A stretch of 9,629 bases of DNA from Helicobacteraceae bacterium (GTDB lineage Bacteria > Campylobacterota > Campylobacteria > Campylobacterales > Sulfurimonadaceae), in NCBI GenBank assembly GCA_030613795.1, contig JAUWLG010000033.1, positions 1-9,629 on the forward strand. Direction: 5' to 3'. Below are positions 1 to 6,573 of this stretch, piece after piece. The position numbers were made by a program, and so were the translations under genes. Below the pieces are notes generated by a model that saw only the letters and a program-made list of their open reading frames with translations, was not told the DNA's origin and ran no database searches. Position 1 is the stretch's first letter; each line of letters begins with the position of its first letter.

Positions 1-42
1 TGGTGAATGGTGAATGGTGAATGGTGAATGGTGAATGGTGAA
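1..42. repeat. Heptanucleotide tandem repeat, six copies of TGGTGAA
   Basis: Six perfect head-to-tail copies of the 7-mer TGGTGAA start at the first base, so the array probably continues to the left of the window. A 7-bp unit steps through all three frames. On the plus strand it meets TGA stops, so it does not code there. On the minus strand it would be open, but no start or gene context is visible. Perfect copies suggest recent slippage and possible copy-number variation between strains. Confidence 0.9.
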
Positions 43-88
43 TCAATTATAAAAAGATAACGAAACGTTTATTGTCTGTCAAGTCACA

Positions 89-202
89 CCGTCATTCCTG
101 CGTAGGCAGGCGAATGGAGTAAAGTGCCCTTGGGTGAATCCACGAGTTACTGCTTTCTTGTAAGTTTAAATTGTTTGATTCCTGCCTTCGCAGGAATGAC
201 GG
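89..202. repeat. 114-bp intergenic repeat element with 22-bp inverted ends
   Basis: The left end (89-110) and right end (181-202) are inverted copies of each other with one mismatch in 22 bases. Each end can also fold on itself: 97-110 as CCTGC-GTAG-GCAGG, and 178-197 as ATTCCTGC-CTTC-GCAGGAAT. The layout resembles a REP/MITE-like extragenic palindrome with no coding capacity. Translating it gives the spurious peptide IPAFAGMT, familiar from such palindromes in many bacterial genomes. The 18 bases at 89-106 recur exactly at 6283-6300, and the TGTTTGATTC just before the right hairpin recurs at 6501-6510. The window therefore holds two members of one family. Confidence 0.75.
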
Positions 203-443
203 AACTATATAAAACTTGCTCAAGTGTCAATAAAACATTAAAAACTTCAGATTTCGAGGAAACATCGCTACGCGAACGGTACCCTTGTTTTGGTGCAGGT
301 TGTGCGAAATGTCTAGCTGACTGCGTACATCGGTACGATATCTCAAATTAAACATACTAAATGTATGTTTAGTGAAGAGTAAAGTAATATTAATGACTCA
401 AGATGTGCCGAAGCTGAAGTTTTTAAAGCCGAAGCTGGAACTT
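203..443. other. Non-coding stretch downstream of the AAA ATPase gene
   Basis: No reading frame here looks real. A 75-codon frame at 124-351 begins inside the repeat element, has no ribosome binding site and is cysteine-rich in an uneven way. Visible structure includes an interrupted palindrome ACTTG-CT-CAAGT at 214-225. A minus-strand TTGACA (225-230) with TATAGT (204-209) lies around it, but the 15-bp spacer is short. There is also the AT-rich inverted repeat at 347-373 and a tandem repeat at 407-448, both listed separately. I see no tRNA or known RNA family. Confidence 0.5.
347..373. repeat. AT-rich inverted repeat (possible weak terminator or binding site)
   Basis: AAACATAC (350-357) and GTATGTTT (363-370) are perfect inverted arms around a 5-base loop. 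The stem extends to about 11 pairs (347-373) with one G-T wobble. It lies about 70 bases past the stop of the AAA ATPase gene on the minus strand. It could help end that transcript, but it is AT-rich and is not followed by a clear T-run on either strand, so a protein-binding site is equally possible. Confidence 0.45.
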
Positions 444-448
444 TTAAG
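407..448. repeat. 21-bp direct tandem repeat, two copies, across the AAA gene stop codon
   Basis: Positions 407-427 and 428-448 are adjacent copies of a 21-bp unit beginning GCCGAAGCTG, matching at 17 of 21 positions. The right copy contains the TAA stop (minus strand, 444-446) and the last codon of the ATPase gene. On the minus strand each unit contains GCTTCGGC, a short stem with a TTCG loop. The duplication looks like local slippage or insertion at the 3' end of the gene. Confidence 0.7.
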
Positions 449-2177
449 CGAGAAAGCCCATTGATTTTTCGGAATCAAAGTTCCCTTTTTTCTCTTTCTC
501 TATCTCTTGCTTAAATACATCCATCGTAAACAGAGGTTCTTCCTGTGTTGCAACAGCATAAGCACAGTTTTTGACGATTAAGTTGATCTGTCCACCGCTA
601 AGGTCAAACTTTGTCAACTCTTCTACATCAAAGCTCTCTTCATATGGTGCATTTTCTGGAAGCATCATCTCCCACAGCTTTTTACGCTGGGCTTTATTAG
701 GTCGTTTAAACTCTATCTTGTAATTAAAACGACGTGAAAATGCCACATCAATATTTTCCAGCAGGTTCGTTGTCGCGATCAAAATCCCCTCAAACTGCTC
801 GATCTGTTCTAAAAAGATGTTTTGCATCTGGTTGTGCATCTGTTCCGCACCACCGCCAGGTCCACTTGAGCGTGAACCTAAAAACTGGTCTGCCTCATTC
901 AGAAGCAGGATCGGTTCTGTTTTAGTTTTTGAACTTAGATCTCTGAAGGTGTCAAAGATCTTACGGACGTTTTTCTCACTCTCACCCACATACATCGAAA
1001 GGATCTTTGAGCAGTCAAAGGCAAGGACTTGACGTTTAAGAGACTTGGCAAGAGAGTAAGAGGTCATCGTCTTACCTGTTCCCGGAGGACCGTAAAAGAT
1101 GATGCGAGCATCCAGCGCACCTTTCTTCTTTTTAATGCCCCACTCTATCAAACGAGCCACAACCTCTTTGTCCATCTGGCGCATAAGGTTTTGCAGCGTC
1201 TCATGCGTCTTAGGGTTTAACACCACATCATCTAGACTCTGTTCCGGATCGATCAGCTCAAAGATATCTTGGTCTTTGATCGCCATATCCATCTTTAACT
1301 TGTGCACTTTCTTCTTCTTTTGCGGATGCATGATGGACTGTACAACATCGTCTGCAAGATAAAACGCACGGGAAATCCCGCCAAAAGGGTTTAGCATCTC
1401 TTCATAGTCAATAACCTCACCACTTAAAAGGTTCGAGCCATCCTCTAGAAGCGAGCGGTTTTTAATACGTTCGTATTCATCCAAAGAGATAAGGTCGATT
1501 AAGGAGTTCATCTCGCGCAAAGAAGTATCACCGGCGTTGTATTCCTCTTTAAGAAGTGCCAAGACGATCACCTGCTCTTTAGCATCAAGCTTTTTTTGTT
1601 TGAAAAACTTCTCAAGTACTACATCTTTAGTGGTCACTTCGACACGCTCTTCAATCCGTTTTTCCAACATCTCGAGTTTGGTACGGATACGGTTGATCCC
1701 CAAGGAATGTTCGTGCACATTTTGACGGATACTACTGATCTTTTGATAGAGTTCAATTCTAAAAAACTGATCTTGCAGATACTCCAGATGATCTTCGTAA
1801 GGTTTAATATCCGGCAGTTCTATTTCGTGTGCACCCTCTTCGAGCAGACGCAGCAGTGATGGTGTCAACGCGACTGCCGTGTTTAAAAGCTCCAATTCCG
1901 TCACTTCACTGATCTTGAGCGGCGTGAAACTGTGCTGAGTTATCCAACCGAGTTCAAGGAGTGTCTTAATCAACCCCAAATGACGGATGTAAGTGTAATT
2001 CTCACCACCAAACAGTGATTGAAGAATATCAACCACCAACATATCTTCATTACCGGCGATATATTTCTGAGCCAAGACCTGTAAAACCTTCGCCTCATTC
2101 TCCTCACACTTCAACTGACTATAGACCTCTGTCTTCGTCACCTCTTTTGCTTCTAAAAAATTAATTAAATACTTCAA
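444..2177 (-). CDS. AAA-family ATPase (SpoVK/CDC48-like core) with long N-terminal region
   Basis: This 577-residue ATPase probably remodels or unfolds a protein partner in the cytoplasm; its substrate is unknown. The AAA core is C-terminal: Walker A GPPGTGKT (363-370), a MYVGESEKNVR segment (395-405), a Walker B region ILLLNEAD (423-430), a glycine-rich insert (about 439-443), sensor 1 IATTN (467-471), an arginine pair in SRRF (R482/R483), and a sensor-2-like LSGGQIN (526-532). Walker B has Asn427 where Asp is usual; the following Glu428 is kept. Residues 1-350 show no domain I can name. They are charged, helical-looking and lysine-rich before the core, and may bind the partner. The start is TTG, supported by GAGG five bases upstream. 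The gene has its own promoter and no evident operon partner. The AAA assignment is firm; the cellular role is not known. Confidence 0.9.
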   Translation of the reverse strand: MKYLINFLEAKEVTKTEVYSQLKCEENEAKVLQVLAQKYIAGNEDMLVVDILQSLFGGENYTYIRHLGLIKTLLELGWITQHSFTPLKISEVTELELLNTAVALTPSLLRLLEEGAHEIELPDIKPYEDHLEYLQDQFFRIELYQKISSIRQNVHEHSLGINRIRTKLEMLEKRIEERVEVTTKDVVLEKFFKQKKLDAKEQVIVLALLKEEYNAGDTSLREMNSLIDLISLDEYERIKNRSLLEDGSNLLSGEVIDYEEMLNPFGGISRAFYLADDVVQSIMHPQKKKKVHKLKMDMAIKDQDIFELIDPEQSLDDVVLNPKTHETLQNLMRQMDKEVVARLIEWGIKKKKGALDARIIFYGPPGTGKTMTSYSLAKSLKRQVLAFDCSKILSMYVGESEKNVRKIFDTFRDLSSKTKTEPILLLNEADQFLGSRSSGPGGGAEQMHNQMQNIFLEQIEQFEGILIATTNLLENIDVAFSRRFNYKIEFKRPNKAQRKKLWEMMLPENAPYEESFDVEELTKFDLSGGQINLIVKNCAYAVATQEEPLFTMDVFKQEIEKEKKGNFDSEKSMGFLA

Positions 2178-2182
2178 ATAGA

Positions 2183-2186
2183 CCTC
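2183..2186 (-). promoter_or_regulatory. Ribosome binding site GAGG that decides the TTG start of the AAA gene
   Basis: On the minus strand GAGG is followed by five bases and then TTG at 2177-2175. No ATG or GTG lies in frame just upstream. The predicted transcript from the -10 box at 2212-2207 would begin close to this site, leaving no room for an earlier start. Confidence 0.7.
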
Positions 2187-2206
2187 AATATATATTGTAT
2201 AGTCGA

Positions 2207-2212
2207 ATTATA
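2207..2212 (-). promoter_or_regulatory. Promoter -10 box for the AAA ATPase gene
   Basis: The minus strand reads TGC-TATAAT, an extended -10 box matching the consensus. A start about seven bases downstream would give a leader of some 20-25 bases before the TTG codon. No good -35 hexamer is seen at 17 bases, which is common in Campylobacterota, where the -10 region dominates. Confidence 0.6.
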
Positions 2213-2340
2213 GCAATTTCTCTGTTTTCTATGAGTTTGGCAAAGGGCTGCATAAGGATGATTTCAGTCATTCTACTAAGCTATAATTTAGCTCTTCTAA
2301 TAAATGCTAAACTTAATATTTACGCTAAAAGCGAAACTCG

Positions 2341-3903
2341 CTAACTATCAGAACTGTACTGCTCTTTAATCTTTCGCTTAAGTACTTTACCCGTTGCCGT
2401 CTTTGGCAGTTCATCCACGAAGACGACATTTTTAGGCACTTTGAAGTTTGCCAGGACCGCTTTAAGATCTTTTTTTATTCTGTTAGGTGTTACAGATTCT
2501 CTATCAACCTCATCTTCTAACTCTACATAAGCCACCGGTACTTCACCGTTGTTAGGATCTTTCATCCCGATCACGGCCCCTTGTTTGATGTAATCAAGCT
2601 TCATCAACTCCTCTTCGATCTGACGCGGGTAGATGTTGATACCCTTAGAGATAATAAGATCTTTCATGCGATCGACGATATAGATATATCCATCACTGTC
2701 CATCTTGCCAAGGTCTCCCGTACGCAACCACCCATTAATGATCGTCTCTTCCGTTGCTTCAGGACGGTTTAGATAGCCCATCATCACATTGTCACCTTTT
2801 ACAATGATCTCACCGATCTGACCAAGCGGTACTTCTAACATCTCATCATCAACGACTTTTACTTCATAACCCTTCATGGCAGTACCTATTGACATCGGCT
2901 TCTGTTTTTCCAGTGGGTTAACCGAAACAACCGGCGAACATTCACTTAGACCATAACCTTCTAACATCGTCGCACGTTTGAATGTTTGATTGAACTTAGT
3001 AAGTGTATCTTCGCTCAAGGCAGATGCCCCTGAGATAAAAACGCGGATCTTGTTGAACCACATAAAATACCACGGCAGTTTTGCACGAATAAGGGCATTG
3101 TAAACGTCCGGAACACCCATAAAGATCGTCACCCGTTTCAGAAGAGTCTGTTTGATGATATTACTAAAGGGCAATAGTTTTGGAATGATGACAAAAGAGC
3201 TGCGTGAGAAAAACGGCATCATCAGCATAACAGTGAAGGTAAAAGCGTGAAACATCGGCAGATAGACGATAAAACGATCTTTACCAGTAACATCAAAACG
3301 CTCTACTGCCCCGATCATGTTTGAAAAGAGGTTACGATAGCTCATCATCGCACCCTTAGGGTTGTCTGTTGTTCCCGACGTATAAAAGATGATCGCCATG
3401 TCATCGAGCTTCGACAACCCTCTGCTCTCTTCACCATGGCGATGAGTTTCTAAGATCTCATCAAAGACGATATTGTTACTGTCTAACACTGGCGCTTCGT
3501 CAGTCCAAACTACCTTCTCCACTTTCGTGCTAGCGGATAGACCTTGAACCTCTTTCAAGTACTGTTGTGACGTAATTAATAGCTTAGCCTCACAGTCATT
3601 TAAAATGTACTCATATTCATTGGCTTTAAGCATATTGTTTACAGGCACAACCACTGCACCGATCTTAGTAGCAGCATAGACACTAATAACGAACTCTTCA
3701 GAGTTGGGTGCTATCAGAGCAACCCTGTCACCTACGCCAACCCCGGCGATCTCTAAAAAACGGGCAAAGGCATCTACCTTATGCAAAAACTCTTTATAAC
3801 TCACCTTACGATCATCAATAAAAATTACTGTTTTGTTTGGTGATGCTGAAGCTGCTGCATCAAGCATATCGTAGAAATTCTGGTAGAGGTAAGTGAGTTG
3901 CAT
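2341..3903 (-). CDS. fadD: Long-chain acyl-CoA synthetase (AMP-forming, FadD-like)
   Basis: This class I adenylate-forming enzyme activates a fatty acid with ATP to an acyl-adenylate, then transfers it to CoA. It acts in the cytoplasm, probably at the inner membrane. Motifs in order are: the phosphate-binding loop YTSGTTDNPKG (174-184), the GYGLSEC substrate/adenine motif (316-322), GWLRTGDLG (391-399), the hinge DRMKDLIISKG (411-421), and PKTATGK with the catalytic Lys506. At 520 residues it has the usual length. The loop has Asp180 where Gly or Ser is normal. The start is supported by AAGGA five bases upstream of the ATG. The FadL porin gene lies directly upstream on the same strand, which favours a long-chain fatty acid substrate. 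The gene name is by analogy: the motifs fix the superfamily, while chain length is inferred. Another acyl or aryl acid is possible. Confidence 0.85.
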   Translation of the reverse strand: MQLTYLYQNFYDMLDAAASASPNKTVIFIDDRKVSYKEFLHKVDAFARFLEIAGVGVGDRVALIAPNSEEFVISVYAATKIGAVVVPVNNMLKANEYEYILNDCEAKLLITSQQYLKEVQGLSASTKVEKVVWTDEAPVLDSNNIVFDEILETHRHGEESRGLSKLDDMAIIFYTSGTTDNPKGAMMSYRNLFSNMIGAVERFDVTGKDRFIVYLPMFHAFTFTVMLMMPFFSRSSFVIIPKLLPFSNIIKQTLLKRVTIFMGVPDVYNALIRAKLPWYFMWFNKIRVFISGASALSEDTLTKFNQTFKRATMLEGYGLSECSPVVSVNPLEKQKPMSIGTAMKGYEVKVVDDEMLEVPLGQIGEIIVKGDNVMMGYLNRPEATEETIINGWLRTGDLGKMDSDGYIYIVDRMKDLIISKGINIYPRQIEEELMKLDYIKQGAVIGMKDPNNGEVPVAYVELEDEVDRESVTPNRIKKDLKAVLANFKVPKNVVFVDELPKTATGKVLKRKIKEQYSSDS

Positions 3904-3938
3904 TACGATCCTTTAAAAGGCTTTATGGGTTTAATTCT

Positions 3939-3944
3939 ATTATA
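3939..3944 (-). promoter_or_regulatory. Candidate -10 box for the acyl-CoA synthetase gene
   Basis: The minus strand reads AGA-TATAAT-AG about 35 bases before the ATG, downstream of the fadL terminator. This gives the synthetase gene a likely transcript of its own. The -35 region is poor. Confidence 0.5.
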
Positions 3945-3993
3945 TCTATGGTTAAGAGATGGATAAGTTGTTTTTGAAAGAGAGGAGTGTGAG

Positions 3994-4017
3994 AAAAACT
4001 ACCCGCAAAGGGGTAGT
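3994..4017 (-). terminator. Intrinsic terminator after the FadL-type porin gene
   Basis: On the minus strand ACTACCC-CTTTGC-GGGTAGT forms a perfect 7-bp stem (4017-3998), followed directly by TTTT. It lies 12 bases past the porin stop codon. This is the clearest Rho-independent terminator in the window. Confidence 0.8.
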
Positions 4018-4029
4018 ATAAAAAGTTTC

Positions 4030-5238
4030 TTAGAATTTATAACCTAGACCAACACTGAATATGGTCGCACTAGAACCTGAGAATGTTCCATCTATAGTAT
4101 CATTTGTAACAGATCTCTCTTCTTTCGCATCATATAAGAACGCCGCACCGATATCAAACTCTTCATTAACTGCCCAACGAGCACCAACTGAAGCGATATA
4201 ACCGTCACTGTCCGGAAGTTCAAAACCAAGTGTCTCATCCGGTGTACCTGTTTGGTCATAAGAGAAACCTAGCATCAGATCAAGAGAATCACCCAAACCT
4301 TGCGTCAAACCAAGACGGAAGCTATTTGCATCTTCCCAGTTTTTAGGCGAGGGATGTCCTGGAATTGAATTTCCCATTACTTGTATATCCAATTCTTCAT
4401 ATGCTGACCAAAAAACACGTTCATAGACAAACTCTATATTCGTACTTTCTGTCACATCAACGTCAGTGGCTATAGTAGCAACCGCAGGCACAGGGACGGT
4501 CACTGTTGCAGGTAATGTCATTGGCCCATATGGAGTAGGTGTATTATATGACCCACCTTCCTCAGTCAAATCAACCTTAGAACGATAAGTAAGTGCCATT
4601 CCCCACATATCAAACGGCTTGTATGAAAGTGCCAAGTTATAACCAATATCCCAACTACTACCCTCCATGTCTAATCCCGCAGTTGATTTAACAACACCTT
4701 CAGAATAGACAAATCGAACACCACCAGCAATAGCAAGGTTGTCCATAATTCTATATGAAAGTGTAGGATTCACTTCAATCACTTTTAATGAAAACTCTTC
4801 AGCAAAAATAGATTGAACCCCTTCAGGCCAACGTTTAGAAAGTCCTGCCGGTGCATTTACCGAAAGACCAAGACGAACATCTTCATCCTCGCCCATAGGA
4901 GCAGCAACTAGATAGATCTGAGGAATAATAAAGTCTTCTGATGCACTTTGTGCATCTGCAGGGACTGTAATAGTACCACCAGACCCATCTGGCATAGTAA
5001 CTTGTCCAGTAAAATCTATCGGATCAAGATGAATATACATCGCATTAAGTTCAAGATGTTTATCTGAACTCATAAAAGCCATATTCGCAGGGTTATAGTA
5101 GGCTGCATCGGCTGCAGATGTATTAGACACGTACGCTCCAGCAAGTGCTGTTGAGTTAAGTGATTGTTCCGGGATTCTATATCCTTGGGCCATAAGAGTT
5201 GACGCTGCAACTGCAGAAACGAGTAGTAGTTTTTTCAT
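4030..5238 (-). CDS. fadL: FadL/OmpP1-family outer-membrane transport protein
   Basis: This is a predicted outer-membrane beta-barrel that lets long-chain fatty acids or other hydrophobic molecules cross the outer membrane. The 402-residue product starts with a signal peptide (MKKLLLVSAV..., likely cut after Ala17). The mature N-terminus has the family hallmarks YRIPEQSLNSTALAGAYV (20-37) and the NPA motif at 49-51, which belongs to the plug. The rest alternates in the manner of beta strands with Gly/Asn/Asp-rich turns, and it ends in the barrel signature GLGYKF with a C-terminal Phe. Length is close to E. coli FadL. AGGAG lies five bases before the ATG. The gene is followed by a strong terminator and then by the acyl-CoA synthetase, its expected partner. 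Members of this family can also carry aromatic hydrocarbons, so the cargo is not proven. Confidence 0.88.
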   Translation of the reverse strand: MKKLLLVSAVAASTLMAQGYRIPEQSLNSTALAGAYVSNTSAADAAYYNPANMAFMSSDKHLELNAMYIHLDPIDFTGQVTMPDGSGGTITVPADAQSASEDFIIPQIYLVAAPMGEDEDVRLGLSVNAPAGLSKRWPEGVQSIFAEEFSLKVIEVNPTLSYRIMDNLAIAGGVRFVYSEGVVKSTAGLDMEGSSWDIGYNLALSYKPFDMWGMALTYRSKVDLTEEGGSYNTPTPYGPMTLPATVTVPVPAVATIATDVDVTESTNIEFVYERVFWSAYEELDIQVMGNSIPGHPSPKNWEDANSFRLGLTQGLGDSLDLMLGFSYDQTGTPDETLGFELPDSDGYIASVGARWAVNEEFDIGAAFLYDAKEERSVTNDTIDGTFSGSSATIFSVGLGYKF

Positions 5239-5315
5239 TTATTCTCCTGATGCTTTGGCGCCACCATCTGAATCATCTCAAAGGCTGCGATAAGCGAATT
5301 GCTGCATTTTGCCAT

Positions 5316-5330
5316 AGTTATTTTATAACT
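5316..5330. promoter_or_regulatory. Palindrome overlapping the likely fadL -10 region
   Basis: AGTTAT-TTT-ATAACT is a perfect 6-bp inverted repeat about 80 bases upstream of the porin start. On the minus strand it contains TATAAA (5327-5322), a plausible -10 box. A dimeric repressor bound here would block the promoter; no such regulator is in the window. Short AT-rich palindromes also arise by chance. Confidence 0.35.
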
Positions 5331-5384
5331 TTCTTTAATAGGACTATTTTTTGTTTAAAACACCCCTGCTATGAGCTATTAGAC

Positions 5385-6239
5385 CTAGACTTTTTCCTCA
5401 AACGAGTAGAGCATCTCGATCTCTTCTTTCCAGATCGTTTCGTCGATCGTCTCTAAGATCAGCGGAATATCATCCATACGTTCATCATTCATAATAAATT
5501 TAAAAGCATCCAGACCGATCTTGCCTTTACCGATACTGTCATGACGGTCTACATGTGAACCAAGGTCCGGTTTAGAGTCGTTGATGTGCATGCCCATAAG
5601 GTATTTAAATCCAACCACCTTTTCAAACTCAGCCCACGTCGCATCATAGAGATCTTTTGTTCGAATATCATAACCGGCTGCAAACATATGGCAGGTATCA
5701 ATGCAAACCCCTACTCGCGACTTGTCTTCGATTTTATCGATGATATGGGCGAGATGCTCAAAACGCCAGCCAAGGTTACTTCCCTGTCCTGCCGTGTTTT
5801 CAACTACAAGACTTACACCCGAAGTCTGCTCCAGTGTACGGTTCATGTTCTCAGCGATAGCGTCAAGACACTCATCTTCACTCATCTTTTTAAGATGTGA
5901 ACCCGGGTGAAAGTTAAGTCGGTCAAGCCCTAGCAGCATACAGCGTTCCACCTCATCAACAAAGGCATTAAACGATTTGTCACGTTTCTCTAACTCAGGG
6001 TGACCAAGGTTGATCAGGTATGAGTCATGCGGCAATACATGTTTAGGCAAGATACCGCTTAGTTCTAAATTCTCTTTGAACTTGTCGATCGTCTCGCTGT
6101 CCAAAGGCTTTGCTGCCCACTGACGCTGGTTTTTAGTAAAAAGGGCAAAAGCTTTTGCTCCAATTTTCATAGCATTCAAGGGGGCATTAAAGACACCTCC
6201 TGCTGCTGATGTGTGTGCGCCTACAAATTTGTTACTCAT
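5385..6239 (-). CDS. nfo: Endonuclease IV (AP endonuclease, base excision repair)
   Basis: This enzyme cuts the DNA backbone 5' of abasic sites and removes blocked 3' ends during base excision repair; it is cytoplasmic and uses three zinc ions. The 284-residue protein keeps the full metal-ligand set: His71, His111, Glu147, Asp181, His184, His218, Asp231, His233 and Glu263. These match the E. coli Nfo ligands with a constant offset of two. The family signatures VENTAGQG (146-153), [15 protein letters not shown] (177-191) and the HINDSK...HVDRHD block (218-234) are intact. AAGGA lies nine bases before the ATG. Upstream is the hairpin-rich element, whose left end is only 43 bases from the start codon, so the nfo promoter may lie in or beside the repeat. 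No strong terminator follows the gene. Confidence 0.97.
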   Translation of the reverse strand: MSNKFVGAHTSAAGGVFNAPLNAMKIGAKAFALFTKNQRQWAAKPLDSETIDKFKENLELSGILPKHVLPHDSYLINLGHPELEKRDKSFNAFVDEVERCMLLGLDRLNFHPGSHLKKMSEDECLDAIAENMNRTLEQTSGVSLVVENTAGQGSNLGWRFEHLAHIIDKIEDKSRVGVCIDTCHMFAAGYDIRTKDLYDATWAEFEKVVGFKYLMGMHINDSKPDLGSHVDRHDSIGKGKIGLDAFKFIMNDERMDDIPLILETIDETIWKEEIEMLYSFEEKV

Positions 6240-6282
6240 ATTATTTATTCCTTATTATGTTAAATTTTTTTCTGTACAGCAG

Positions 6283-6530
6283 CCGTCATTCCTGCGTAGG
6301 TGAGAACTGTTAAGACAAAGCCAACTGCTTGGCTTTGTTAAGTTCGGAACCGCCAAAGGCGTAAAGAAAACAGAAACTGCTTTCTGTTTTTAGCCGACGC
6401 GACTTTATGATGTGTGAAACACCATGAAGGCAAGATGTGCATAGCACCAACGACGGAGACCTTGTAAATTTACAAGTCATTACTTACAGGAAACTGCTAC
6501 TGTTTGATTCCCGTCTTCACGGGAATGACG
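6283..6530. repeat. Repeat-bounded series of hairpins between nfo and the lipoprotein gene
   Basis: The left end (6283-6300) is identical to the end of the 89-202 element. The right end (6501-6530) carries the related hairpin ATTCCCGT-CTTC-ACGGGAAT (6507-6526). Between them lies a run of inverted repeats: 6315-6338 (10-bp stem, loop CTGC), 6351-6361 (CGCC-AAA-GGCG), 6367-6390 (10-bp stem, loop CTGC), 6412-6422 (GTGT-GAA-ACAC), 6437-6447 (GTGC-ATA-GCAC), 6461-6476 (perfect 16-base palindrome) and 6486-6503 (ACAG...CTGT). No reading frame of note is present. It looks like a composite extragenic palindromic element. If read through from the lipoprotein gene, it would be a highly folded RNA. Confidence 0.7.
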
Positions 6531-6573
6531 ACAACTTGAATTGTAGATTAACTGAAACTTTTTGTCTCCATTT

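Noticed and set aside
204..230. Minus-strand TTGACA/TATAGT promoter facing the 89-202 element
   Set aside because: The spacer is only 15 bases and no gene follows within the window; noted in the region entry but not called as a promoter.
124..351. 75-codon plus-strand reading frame
   Set aside because: It begins within the repeat element, carries the spurious IPAFAGMT translation of the palindrome, lacks a ribosome binding site and has no recognisable domain.
2213..2340. Terminator or small RNA between the synthetase and AAA genes
   Set aside because: Several short GCTAAA/TTTAGC inverted repeats exist (about 2282-2340), but the stems are short and no T-run follows on the minus strand.
6507..6526. 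Terminator for the lipoprotein gene
   Set aside because: The stem is strong, but no T-run follows it on the minus strand and it belongs to the repeat element, so I do not call it a terminator.
6283..6530. CRISPR array
   Set aside because: The repeated units are hairpins with different stems and uneven spacing, with no constant direct repeat or spacer length.
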